A stretch of 64,000 nucleotides of DNA. Source: an uncultured Bacteroidales bacterium (lineage in GTDB: Bacteria > Bacteroidota > Bacteroidia > Bacteroidales > F082). The stretch lies in NCBI GenBank assembly GCA_900318265.1, contig ONKA01000004.1, positions 62,001 to 126,000 on the forward strand, written 5' to 3'. The position numbers were made by a program, and so were the translations under genes. Below the pieces are notes generated by a model, which did not search any database, was not told the origin of the DNA, and saw only the letters and a list, made by a program, of their open reading frames with translations. Below, piece by piece: positions 42,661 through 50,813 of the stretch; the first letter of the stretch is position 1; each line of letters begins with the position of its first letter.

Positions 42661-43206
42661 ATGGTGATATTGTTCAACAAGCCCTTTGGCGTCCTCAGCC
42701 AGTTCACTCCCGAAGCCGGGCACCAGGCGCTCGACGAATTCGGTTTCCCCGCTGGAGTGTATGCGGCAGGTCGCCTCGACCACGATAGTGAGGGTGCCTT
42801 GCTCCTCACCGACGAGGGAAGGCTCATCAAAAAGCTGTTGGATCCAAAATTCGAGCATCCACGCACCTATCTGGCTCAGGTGGACGGACAAATCACCCAA
42901 GAGGCAGTCGATCAATTGAAAAAAGGCGTCACCATCAAAGGTTACCACACCAAACCTTGCCAGGCTGAGATTGTCGATGCCCCAGAGAACCTTTGGGAAC
43001 GGGTGCCGCCCATCCGCTACCGTGCCAATATCCCTACCAGCTGGATTCGGCTCACCCTCATCGAAGGCAAGAACCGCCAGGTGCGCCACATGACCGCCGC
43101 GGTAGGGTTTCCCACATTGCGCTTAATTCGAGTAAAGATAGGAAACATTTCACTTGACGAACTGCAACCTGGCCAATGGAGAATTGTTAACGAGCGAGTG
43201 ATTTAA
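42661..43206 (+). CDS. RsuA/RluE-family rRNA pseudouridine synthase
   Basis: 181 aa. FNKPFGVLSQFT at the start, AAGRLDHDSEGALLLT with the catalytic Asp in GRLD, and GKNRQVRHMTAAVGFPTLRLIRVKIG near the end are family signatures. There is no N-terminal S4 domain, as in RluE. It should modify 23S rRNA; the exact site is inferred from the RluE-like length only. It is convergent with the next gene, with 12 nt between stops. Confidence 0.9.
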   Translation: MVILFNKPFGVLSQFTPEAGHQALDEFGFPAGVYAAGRLDHDSEGALLLTDEGRLIKKLLDPKFEHPRTYLAQVDGQITQEAVDQLKKGVTIKGYHTKPCQAEIVDAPENLWERVPPIRYRANIPTSWIRLTLIEGKNRQVRHMTAAVGFPTLRLIRVKIGNISLDELQPGQWRIVNERVI

Positions 43207-43218
43207 TAGCACTATGGC

Positions 43219-43773
43219 TTAGGCATGGTTTTCTGTCGGATAGCCCTTCTCGTTCCAAGCCATGCTATAATGCTTGGCAAAATACCGTTTTGCATGCCGA
43301 TTGGCACGGGTTTCGGTCCAAAAAACATCATGGTCGCCCTTGCCGAGCGTGTTCATCAGGCTGGGTAGCCCGATGAACAAGAGGTAGGCCCAGCCGAAAC
43401 GCTGGCTGTCGACGGTATGTCCAAATTCATGCATACAAATCTGGTTTCCCAAGATATACTGTTCGCCTTCGCCCCGCATCCAACTACCGGCCCACAGGCC
43501 GACAAAGGTACCCAACGAAACACCCACACTATATTTATAGTCTTTTTTCGTCACAAAGGTGATACCGCCCAACACATCCACACGGTCGGCCTTGCCTACC
43601 AGTGCACGCATAAGCGAATTAAGCCATCCAACCAACGTTTGCGGCAGCTCCCAAGTAAACCGCGAAAGCAGTTGGAAGACGCGTCCCATGGCCGACCGTT
43701 TATTGTCGGTCAAGAAGAGCCCGCGCGTGATTTGGGCAACAAGGCGAAGCCTATGCGACATAGATGGGGTCAT
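43219..43773 (-). CDS. HExxH-containing protein of unknown function
   Basis: 184 aa from the ATG at 43773; another ATG at 43761 is possible. CMHEFGHTVDSQRFGWAYLL carries an HExxH zinc-peptidase-like motif. A second conserved-looking stretch WTETRANRHAKRYF follows about 50 residues later. A short hydrophobic stretch (VGVSLGTFVGLWAGSW) precedes the motif. I do not recognise a named family. An intramembrane or cytosolic metallopeptidase or a degenerate relative are both possible. Confidence 0.65.
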   Translation of the reverse strand: MTPSMSHRLRLVAQITRGLFLTDNKRSAMGRVFQLLSRFTWELPQTLVGWLNSLMRALVGKADRVDVLGGITFVTKKDYKYSVGVSLGTFVGLWAGSWMRGEGEQYILGNQICMHEFGHTVDSQRFGWAYLLFIGLPSLMNTLGKGDHDVFWTETRANRHAKRYFAKHYSMAWNEKGYPTENHA

Positions 43774-43825
43774 CGGCAACTATAAGTTTTAATCTGTAAC
43801 GTAAAATCATCCATAAAAAGAGAAA

Positions 43826-43854
43826 GAGGACAAAGGAAACATTCCCCTGTCCTC
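43826..43854 (-). terminator. Possible terminator of the small secreted protein gene
   Basis: GAGGACA (43826-43832) and its complement (43848-43854) form a 7-bp stem, with a pyrimidine-rich TTTCTCTTTTT-like run after it on the minus strand. It is weaker than the other terminators. Confidence 0.5.
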
Positions 43855-43876
43855 AATCTAATTCAATGATCGGTTC

Positions 43877-44251
43877 TTAGCCTTTTCTCTTCAGAGCGTT
43901 GGCGAGCTTATCCTTAAGCTTCAAGAACTTTTCCATCTGAGCTTTGGTCAAACTCTCCTTGGCTTTTTCAAGCTTGGCTTGGAGTTCTTGAGCCTTCTTC
44001 AGAGGAGTAGCCCAATCGGGAGCCTTGGCGTTGGTTTCGCTAGCTTTCAGAGCCTTTTCGTAGTTCTCAATGTACTTGTTGATGTAGGACTCGTAATCCT
44101 TGATCATCTGATCGTAGTTTTCAGCCGGCTTAACTGCCTTTTGGGTTGAAGCAGTGGGCTTGGTGGCTTTTGAAGCACTTTGTGCATTGGCATTGAAGGC
44201 GAAACCTCCGACTAAGAGAGCCATGACAGCAAAAGCGATAATCTTCTTCAT
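43877..44251 (-). CDS. Small secreted helical protein
   Basis: 124 aa from the ATG at 44251 (MKKIIAFAVMALLVGGFAF), where the signal peptide starts. The mature part is Ala/Lys-rich and predicted coiled coil (YDQMIKDYESYINKYIENYE; KKAQELQAKLEKAKESLTK). No domain is recognised. The length and composition resemble small periplasmic chaperone or adhesin helices, but that is only a resemblance. A TATATTTG box (minus, 44342-44349) lies upstream. Confidence 0.75.
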   Translation of the reverse strand: MKKIIAFAVMALLVGGFAFNANAQSASKATKPTASTQKAVKPAENYDQMIKDYESYINKYIENYEKALKASETNAKAPDWATPLKKAQELQAKLEKAKESLTKAQMEKFLKLKDKLANALKRKG

Positions 44252-44563
44252 CTTGTAATCCCTATATGTGTGTCGGGCGCAACTTTTAATTGAGTGCCTA
44301 CTCGTGAGCTTTTCGGCTTCCGCTATACTATTATTCAGCTGCAAATATACACTTTATTTTGAAATCTCATCTAAAAGTGATTTTTTTAGCTCTGCCGTAA
44401 AACTTTCCAAAAAGCATGCCAAAAAAACAAGTCCAAATAAAAAAATTGAAAAGGAAAGGCGTTTTTGCGTAATTTTACTTACGCCGAACAAGGGGTTTGT
44501 CGTGCCAACCCTCATTTCAGTGCTGACAAACACATTGTTTTTGGCATAATATTGGACTTTTTT
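44252..44563. other. AT-rich 312-nt gap at the left edge of the accessory island
   Basis: No gene is seen. It holds a minus-strand -7 box TATATTTG (44342-44349) for the secreted protein, a short inverted repeat GCGTAA/TTACGC (44467-44484), and scattered A/T runs. Base composition drops sharply compared with the housekeeping side. No attachment-site-like direct repeat could be recognised. Confidence 0.5.
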
Positions 44564-46288
44564 TCACTCGCCCAACAAAGCAAGCTTTTTCCGCGCCGGC
44601 TTGTAACTTAGTTCCGCAGCCTTCTTAATCCGAGCAAGCGCCTCCTTTGTGTTTTGTTTCACGCCTTTCCCTTCGAGATAGAAAAGACCTGTTTTGTATT
44701 GTGCGTCGATTTCACCTCGACGTGCAAGTTGGGCATACCACTTATAGGCTTCTTTATAGTCCTGCTTTACAACCTCGCCTTGTTCATACAATTCAGCGAG
44801 TTGTCTTATCGCATAAAGATATCCAAATTGCGCTGCCTTCTTATACCATTTAATGGCTTGTTGATAATTTTGGCTAATCCCATCTCCGAAGAAATAACTC
44901 TCTGCAATATCGCACAATTCAGCACCTGTAGCTGGGAGGGTCAAAATGATGCGTCCTGCCTTCTCATACCATCGGGCTGCTATCACGTCGCTTTGCTTCA
45001 CTCCCTTGCCTTCATGATAACACAATCCCAATCTTTTACAGGCACGCCATGCGTCTTTAGGCATCATACGCCAAGAATCATTATCGGTATGCTGAGCCGA
45101 TTTCCGATACCATTTAACCGCTTCTTGATCGTTTTGCGCCACGCCCTCTCCGTTGCTGTAGAACTCACCCAGCATATACTGCGATAGGGCACGGCCTTGC
45201 TCTGCCGATTTCCTGTACCACTTGAATGCTTCCTCTTTGTTTTGTTCAACTTTATCACCTTGGTAATACAGCTCACCCAACTTGAATTGTGCTTCCTCAT
45301 GGCCTTGCTCAGCTGCCTTGGTAAACCATTTGACAGCTATGTCAAGATTCTTTCTAACGCATTCGCCATCAAAATAGAAGTACCCAAGGCAATACTGGGC
45401 ATAAGGATCTCCTTGCTCTGCATATTTCTTGAACAACCTGAATGCCTCTTTGGTGGTCCACTGCTTTCCGTCTTCGTATGTGTAGGGATAACCTATCATA
45501 TCCAAGTCGGATTTATCAAGATAATCAGTGGTTTCGATATAATGCATCCACCAGTAAAACGATTCTTCTTTGTCTTGCTTGACATGGTCCCCTCTATACA
45601 GAAAATCGGAAAGCAAATATTGAGCCTCCGTATCACCGCCTTGAGCGGCTTTTCTGTACCATTTGATTCCCTTTTGATCATCCACATCCCCTATCCCGAC
45701 GCCGACAATAGTGTCGTTAATATAGGCCTCGGCAATCCTGCATTGGGCCCACGCATCACCGTGATCAGCCAGGTTGTGGAGGTATCTCAACATGGTTTCG
45801 CCATCACCATCGGGGCAGCCATTTTCACCAATATGAAGCCAAATCGTACTTGCCACGTACTTTTGCGCCTCCAAGTCCCCTTGTTCGGCCAATGCCCACA
45901 TTTTCCTATACTCCTCCGTATCTTGTGGGCCGAATCCCGCACCCACCACAATCCAATCATCCAAATCGGTCCCAACGATACCAATGCCTTTGCCTGAATT
46001 GATGTCAGCAAGCCTTTCAAGACGAAGCTTAGCTTCTTCGCTGCGTTTTCCGCCTGCTTTGACTACGGCCGCAAAGCATTTTGCTGCTTCTACAAGGTCT
46101 TTCTCAATACCCTTCCCCTCATAATACAGAAGAGCCAAATAGTAGAGTGCCGTTGTATAACCCAATTCGGCCGCATCTTTGTAGCATTTGGCAGCAGATT
46201 CATATTTCCTGCAGCAATGAAAATGCCATCCTTGTTTGTACAATTCTTCCGCCTTTGTTTTTTGATTGTTTGTGTCGTTAGCTTCCAT
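44564..46288 (-). CDS. Sel1-like repeat protein (large)
   Basis: 574 aa from the ATG at 46288 (MEANDTNNQKTKAEELYKQG). About ten or more Sel1/TPR-like units of 36 residues follow one another with the pattern AxxWYxKAAxxGxxxAQYxLGxxYYxGxGVxQN (for example ALSQYMLGEFYSNGEGVAQN). No signal peptide is present, so it is probably cytosolic. Sel1 proteins act as scaffolds or adaptors in signalling and stress. It overlaps the second SLR gene by 11 nt on the same strand. Confidence 0.88.
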   Translation of the reverse strand: MEANDTNNQKTKAEELYKQGWHFHCCRKYESAAKCYKDAAELGYTTALYYLALLYYEGKGIEKDLVEAAKCFAAVVKAGGKRSEEAKLRLERLADINSGKGIGIVGTDLDDWIVVGAGFGPQDTEEYRKMWALAEQGDLEAQKYVASTIWLHIGENGCPDGDGETMLRYLHNLADHGDAWAQCRIAEAYINDTIVGVGIGDVDDQKGIKWYRKAAQGGDTEAQYLLSDFLYRGDHVKQDKEESFYWWMHYIETTDYLDKSDLDMIGYPYTYEDGKQWTTKEAFRLFKKYAEQGDPYAQYCLGYFYFDGECVRKNLDIAVKWFTKAAEQGHEEAQFKLGELYYQGDKVEQNKEEAFKWYRKSAEQGRALSQYMLGEFYSNGEGVAQNDQEAVKWYRKSAQHTDNDSWRMMPKDAWRACKRLGLCYHEGKGVKQSDVIAARWYEKAGRIILTLPATGAELCDIAESYFFGDGISQNYQQAIKWYKKAAQFGYLYAIRQLAELYEQGEVVKQDYKEAYKWYAQLARRGEIDAQYKTGLFYLEGKGVKQNTKEALARIKKAAELSYKPARKKLALLGE

Positions 46289-47081
46289 AATTGATAGTTT
46301 GTTGTATTGTTTTATTAATAAAGTCCAAATTGATTTCACCGCAGCTATGGTATGATGGCAAAAAGCCATCTGCATCCATCTGATACTCACCATTTCTTAA
46401 CCTTTCGGCTTCCTGATGCCATCCAGCTTTTTCAGCCCACTCCAAAGCTTTTTCATGGTCTTTCTTTGTGCCACATCCAATTTTATAGCACCCAGAAAGG
46501 GAATACATCGCCTCTTCGTGCCCCAATTCCGCAGCTCTTTTAAACCACACGAAAGCTCTCTTCTGGTAATGTCTAATGCCCCATCTGCATGAATTATATA
46601 TGGTGCCGAGCATATACATCGCATCGACGTTGCCTTGAACAGCTGCCTTTTTGAGCCAAAGTGCCGCCTCATGTTTGCGACTTCTCCATCCCTTTAATTG
46701 AAAATCATATTCGTGATAAAGGTATCCAAGTTCGTATTGCATATCAGGGTAACCATATTGCGCCAATACCTTCAAGTAATCCAAAGCCTTTTCTCCATCC
46801 ATTTCCACCCCAATTCCATGATCATAAGCGTAATACATCCAATAAATAGCATCTTGGTTGCCTTCCTCACACGCGGGTAGCAACACATTATTAATAATGT
46901 TCAACAAGCGCTTTTTCGTCTTGCGTGTCCAAGGGCGATACACCTCTTCATAGTTCCAGCAGTCAAACAAGTATTGGATTGCTTCCTCAAGTGGGGTATG
47001 AGGCTCAGCATCTTCTGCATAAGGAAAATAAGTGAGGGTGAAATCACCCTCGGGAGTGATGTTGGGGTTTGTTGTTTTCAT
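46278..47081 (-). CDS. Sel1-like repeat protein (small)
   Basis: 267 aa from the ATG at 47081 (MKTTNPNITPEGDFTLTYF). A non-repeat N-terminus of about 90 residues is followed by about four SLR units (AALWLKKAAVQGNVDAMYML; AFVWFKRAAELGHEEAMYSL). The C-terminus is a non-repeat tail. It lies directly upstream of the larger SLR gene. A 27-nt perfect hairpin lies between its ATG and the preceding gene. Function unknown. Confidence 0.85.
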   Translation of the reverse strand: MKTTNPNITPEGDFTLTYFPYAEDAEPHTPLEEAIQYLFDCWNYEEVYRPWTRKTKKRLLNIINNVLLPACEEGNQDAIYWMYYAYDHGIGVEMDGEKALDYLKVLAQYGYPDMQYELGYLYHEYDFQLKGWRSRKHEAALWLKKAAVQGNVDAMYMLGTIYNSCRWGIRHYQKRAFVWFKRAAELGHEEAMYSLSGCYKIGCGTKKDHEKALEWAEKAGWHQEAERLRNGEYQMDADGFLPSYHSCGEINLDFINKTIQQTINYGS

Positions 47082-47106
47082 AGGATTTTCAGTTTTCAAA
47101 GGTTTC

Positions 47107-47133
47107 CTGGGTGTCTGCCTAGCAGACACCCAG
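47107..47133 (-). promoter_or_regulatory. Perfect 12-bp hairpin in the leader of the Sel1-repeat genes
   Basis: CTGGGTGTCTGC (47107-47118), loop CTA, then the exact complement (47122-47133). It starts 9 nt past the stop of the upstream small gene and lies 25 nt before the SLR ATG. No T run follows on the minus strand, so a terminator is less likely than an RNA-processing or attenuation hairpin. Confidence 0.6.
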
Positions 47134-47142
47134 TGTGAACAT

Positions 47143-47541
47143 TTAGGCAGCCTGTTTGTTCTCATTCGATAGATGGGGTAACTGTGTCGCTCTCTTTGAC
47201 GCCACACATCGAGCATACGACCTCACCTGACGATCAGCGTAGGTCTTCCCCCTTCTAGTCACAGGGACCAAACAGTAGTAAACAAACGAGTTGCTTTCAT
47301 AGATGAAGGCACAGATGTTTCCCAACGAGTCCTTCAAGCGGGAAGGTTCATTATGAGCTTTCTCAAGCAAGGCATTAACCGTCATTTTCTGGAGGGTCAG
47401 CAGCTTGTGCTGATACACCGCATCGCCGTCTGTCAGTTGCTCGAACCAGAAGTTGCCATTGCTGACGATTTGATAGGTTACAGTACCGATGGCTTTAGCC
47501 ACCTCAACAAACTCAGTTTTGTTTACCTTTTTAGTTTCCAT
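47143..47541 (-). CDS. Island protein A, paralogue of the 55.0-kb gene
   Basis: 132 aa. The core VTYQIVSNGNFWFEQLTDGD then AVYQHKLLTLQ matches the 128-aa product at 55.0 kb (YEIVLEGLNWYEQLTDGE then TVYQYKLMSLQ). Both end in a basic tail and start with K/Q-rich residues. I do not recognise the family. The pair lies near the two ends of the accessory island. No membrane or signal segment is visible. Confidence 0.7.
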   Translation of the reverse strand: METKKVNKTEFVEVAKAIGTVTYQIVSNGNFWFEQLTDGDAVYQHKLLTLQKMTVNALLEKAHNEPSRLKDSLGNICAFIYESNSFVYYCLVPVTRRGKTYADRQVRSYARCVASKRATQLPHLSNENKQAA

Positions 47542-47598
47542 GTTTATAAAGTTTTAGTTAATAATAGTGTTTGTGATTTTATTTTCTATCTGATTGGC

Positions 47599-47814
47599 TT
47601 AATTATTAATAATGTATATGATGGCGATGATGAACACTACGACACCCACAACGGTGATGATGCCATAGATACCCGCTCCAGCAAAGAGGGCACCGACTTG
47701 TTGGAAAAAACCGCAAAGCAGTTCGAACAGTCCTTTGAGGATGCTTCCGACAAGGGCGATGATGAAGGCAACCACGAACATGATGACGAGTAAGATAATG
47801 AAGAAATCTTCCAT
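47599..47814 (-). CDS. Small two-helix membrane protein
   Basis: 71 aa, almost wholly hydrophobic, with two predicted membrane helices (FFIILLVIMFVVAFIIALVG and IITVVGVVVFIIAIIYIINN) and a central Cys. It is followed on the same strand by gene A. Small membrane proteins of this kind occur in toxin-antitoxin or defence loci, but no link can be shown here. A leader or decoy ORF cannot be excluded. Confidence 0.5.
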   Translation of the reverse strand: MEDFFIILLVIMFVVAFIIALVGSILKGLFELLCGFFQQVGALFAGAGIYGIITVVGVVVFIIAIIYIINN

Positions 47815-48065
47815 TGGCGTTTGATTTTTTAGTTGTTGAAGTATATAGTGATCCCACCCATATTATTATTTATAATAATATTACATTTTTTCATTTCTAC
47901 TATTTATTTCGGACTGCAAAATAACAACAAAGGTGTGCAATTAAAATACACAGGATAAAATTATAATAATCCCAATGAAACTTTTTAATTTTTCAGGTGC
48001 GAAAAATAATTGCACATGTCTTTGCTTTCTTTGCGGCATCGTTCAACCGCCAAATCTTTATCATC

Positions 48066-49775
48066 ATGCAAGATTCACAAAAAAGACTCAGACCTGTTGT
48101 CAAAGACCCTTATCTGCTTCCATTGGAAACGGAACCCACCAACATCATCGATGCCATGAACACCATTGTTTCTCACTCTGAGAACACCGGCTTCACCGAC
48201 AACCTCCTCTTCTATTTGCAGAAACCCATCCAATATCTTTGCAAACGACTCAAAATCAACGAAAATCAAGCCGTGCTGTTGTCAGTCGTCTGTGAGTTTG
48301 GCATCGAAGAAGCCGTTACCACTAATAGACTCAGCATCTTTTTTGGTTGCTCCAACCTCAACGCCGTCACTTTCATTAAAGAACTGGATGATTTGGTAGC
48401 CAAAAGACTGTTAACCAAAGAAAAGACCTTTGACAACCAAGCAAAAGCGTACACGGCTCAATGGGATATGTTGACCGCGTATAGCAACAATGAAGTATAT
48501 GAACCTCAGGTCTATTACAACACATGCGAGGAGTTGCTCTACGCCATTGAATCGCTTTCAAACGAGTCAGACAACAGGTTCTCGTACCGTGAACTCCATA
48601 ATCAAATCCAATTTTTGCTCAGCGACAACACCCATCTTGCTTTCACAAAAACACTTCTAGGCCAAAAATTCATACGCAACGACCAAGCCTTACTCATCAA
48701 CGCATGTATTCTGCTTTGCTGCCACAGCCAATGTAGCTTCGATTATAATGACTGTTCGCGTTTTATTGACCGTCGATATCTGTCCACTTGCTGGCCTGAA
48801 TTCTTGAGCGGTGACCATCTCCTCATCAAGGAAGGATGGATTGAACCTTGTTGTGACGACGGTTTGGAGGACATGGAGACCTACCAACTGACAGAGAAAG
48901 CTAAAAACGAGTTACTATCCGAAGTGAAACTAAAGCCAAGTGGTTCGCGTATCAAATACACGAAAGACATCATACAGCCTCAAGACATCATTGCCAAATC
49001 GCTCCACTACAATAAAAGAGAAAGCGAGCAAGTGCATAGATTAAGCGATCTTCTTGAACAACAGCATTTCACCGAAATCCGCGAACGGTTGACCAGCAAC
49101 GGGATGCGCACGGGTTTCGCCTGCCTCTTCTACGGTGCACCTGGCACGGGCAAGACGGAAACCGTTATGCAGCTGGCACGCGCCACGGGCAGAGGCGTCT
49201 ACCAGGTCAACATGGCCAACATCCGCAGTAAATGGGTGGGTGAAAGCGAAAAGAATGTGAAGGCTATTTTTAACCAATACCAATACATGGTCAACCACTC
49301 CGAGGTGGCTCCCATCCTGCTCCTCAACGAAGCCGACGCCCTGTTAGGCAACCGCTTCACCAACGTCAACCGCTCGGTTGAGAAGATGGAGAACACCATG
49401 CAGAACATCATCCTTGAAGCGATGGAGAAGCTCGACGGCATCCTCATCGCCACCACCAACCTCACCGAGAACCTCGACCCTGCCTTCGAGCGCCGATTCC
49501 TGTTCAAAATCAAGTTTGACAACCCCGAGGCCAACGCCCGAATGCACATCTGGCAAGACATGATTCCTGAAATCAAGGATATTGAGAACCACGACCAGAT
49601 AGTGGAAAGCTATGCGTTCAGCGGTGGCCAGATCGAGAACATCGCCCGCAAATGCAAGATTGAGAGCATCCTCAATGGTAAAGCTCCCGATTTCGACATG
49701 CTTAAGACCTTCTGCGACGAGGAAATCCTGGTCAAAGAAAGATCGCATGTGGCTGGTTTTAGAAACGCAAGTTGA
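48066..49775 (+). CDS. AAA-family ATPase
   Basis: 569 aa from the ATG at 48066; the frame is open for 69 nt before it but the preceding residues look non-coding. The N-terminal 340 residues are helical and unassigned, with a winged-helix-like stretch (RLSIFFGCSNLNAVTFIKEL). The AAA core follows: Walker A GAPGTGKTE (357-365), Walker B PILLLNEADALLG, whose NEAD in place of DEAD is seen in other members of this Bacteroidetes family, and sensor region ATTNLTENLDPAFERRF. It belongs with ATPases of unknown partner. It is divergent from the minus-strand island genes and heads a plus-strand run with the WYL regulator and the nuclease. Confidence 0.88.
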   Translation: MQDSQKRLRPVVKDPYLLPLETEPTNIIDAMNTIVSHSENTGFTDNLLFYLQKPIQYLCKRLKINENQAVLLSVVCEFGIEEAVTTNRLSIFFGCSNLNAVTFIKELDDLVAKRLLTKEKTFDNQAKAYTAQWDMLTAYSNNEVYEPQVYYNTCEELLYAIESLSNESDNRFSYRELHNQIQFLLSDNTHLAFTKTLLGQKFIRNDQALLINACILLCCHSQCSFDYNDCSRFIDRRYLSTCWPEFLSGDHLLIKEGWIEPCCDDGLEDMETYQLTEKAKNELLSEVKLKPSGSRIKYTKDIIQPQDIIAKSLHYNKRESEQVHRLSDLLEQQHFTEIRERLTSNGMRTGFACLFYGAPGTGKTETVMQLARATGRGVYQVNMANIRSKWVGESEKNVKAIFNQYQYMVNHSEVAPILLLNEADALLGNRFTNVNRSVEKMENTMQNIILEAMEKLDGILIATTNLTENLDPAFERRFLFKIKFDNPEANARMHIWQDMIPEIKDIENHDQIVESYAFSGGQIENIARKCKIESILNGKAPDFDMLKTFCDEEILVKERSHVAGFRNAS

Positions 49776-49784
49776 ATCTTGACT

Positions 49785-49818
49785 TTAGGTAGAACTATGC
49801 TAGCATAGTTCTACCTAA
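49785..49818. promoter_or_regulatory. Perfect 34-bp palindrome upstream of the WYL gene
   Basis: AGGTAGAACTATGC followed by its complement, extended by TT/AA, is self-complementary over 34 nt. It begins 9 nt after the ATPase stop. T-rich sequence after it would also make it a good terminator. It lies 6 nt before the -7 box, where an operator for the WYL protein could sit. Both roles are compatible. Confidence 0.85.
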
Positions 49819-49824
49819 TTTTAT

Positions 49825-49832
49825 TATTTTTG
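49825..49832 (+). promoter_or_regulatory. -7 box of the WYL regulator gene
   Basis: TATTTTTG, 33 nt before the ATG, immediately after the palindrome. The -33 position falls inside the palindrome, so binding there would occlude the promoter. Confidence 0.5.
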
Positions 49833-49865
49833 CACTTTCATGTCACTAATCCAACACTGACCACC

Positions 49866-50804
49866 ATGTCGAAACCCGCAGATTACAAATACCGATGGCT
49901 ATTGAACCAGCTGATGCGCGCTAGGCTTACTCGCGAAGAAATTACCGACCGTTGGTACGATTATTCAGGCCAAACGCTTACAAGGGAAACGTTCAAAAAC
50001 TGGAAAGACGCAGTAGAAAAATACTTCGATACCATCATCGAATGTGACACAAAAGACGGTTACCGCTACTACATTGAAGACGAGGACAAGGAGGACATCA
50101 AGAGGAACACCATCAACAGATGGATACTCAAGACAATGGAAGTGAGCGACACGGTGACCAAACACAAACAGCTCAAAGACCGAATTCTGGTGGAAGAAGT
50201 CCCATCGGGGAACGAAACGCTTGAAGCCATTCTGGATGCCATGGAAAGCAACCATGTTGTTTCTTTTGAATACACCAAGTATTTCAACAATCCTGAAGAA
50301 AAACCTGAATTCTACGAATTATGTCCTTATTGCGTCAAGCAGTTTGAGCGGCGGTGGTATGTCGTTGGCTTCTGCATCACTCGAGACCAGATGCGCACCT
50401 TCTCCATCGACAAAATCCAAAAGCTAGAGAAATCGGAGAAGACTTTCAAGATTCCTAAAGACTTTGACAGCGAGGCTTATTTCAAACCGTTCTTCGGCAT
50501 CATCACTGGAATAGAAGACAAAAGGATGGGGGAAATCAATCTTGAACACATAGAAATCAAAGTCGAGAAAGACCGGGCCAAGTATTTCCGTTCGCTACCG
50601 CTGCACCACACTCAACAGGAGAAAGAGCGCACCAAAAAATATACCATCTTCACCTACGACCTTTACCCCACCAACGACTTCTACCAAGCCCTTCTGCATG
50701 AGGCCGAACACATTGAAGTGCTTGCGCCAGCCAATGTTAGGGAAACGATGAAAGAGAAGATTGGGGAGATGGCGGAGAGGTATAAAAACAAGCAAATAAA
50801 ATAG
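49866..50804 (+). CDS. WYL-domain transcriptional regulator
   Basis: 312 aa from the ATG at 49866. A winged-helix N-terminus (about 10-85, LTREEITDRWYDYSGQTLTR and GYRYYIED) is followed by a WYL domain (FYELCPYCVKQFERRWYVVG with the RRWY variant, then DQMRTFSIDKIQ) and a C-terminal WCX-like part. Known WYL proteins (BrxR, CapW, DriD) control defence and DNA-damage genes, often by binding nucleotides or ssDNA. The gene sits between the ATPase and the nuclease and follows a 34-bp palindrome. Autoregulation is likely but not shown. Confidence 0.92.
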   Translation: MSKPADYKYRWLLNQLMRARLTREEITDRWYDYSGQTLTRETFKNWKDAVEKYFDTIIECDTKDGYRYYIEDEDKEDIKRNTINRWILKTMEVSDTVTKHKQLKDRILVEEVPSGNETLEAILDAMESNHVVSFEYTKYFNNPEEKPEFYELCPYCVKQFERRWYVVGFCITRDQMRTFSIDKIQKLEKSEKTFKIPKDFDSEAYFKPFFGIITGIEDKRMGEINLEHIEIKVEKDRAKYFRSLPLHHTQQEKERTKKYTIFTYDLYPTNDFYQALLHEAEHIEVLAPANVRETMKEKIGEMAERYKNKQIK

Positions 50805-50813
50805 AAATAGAAT

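Noticed and set aside
47353-47793. A 146-codon plus-strand frame overlapping two minus-strand genes
   Set aside because: It runs across the gap between two better-supported genes and has the low-complexity Asp/Glu/Gly pattern of an antisense frame.
49785-49818. Phage attachment site at the 34-bp palindrome
   Set aside because: It is not repeated at the other end of the island and there is no integrase or tRNA at this point.
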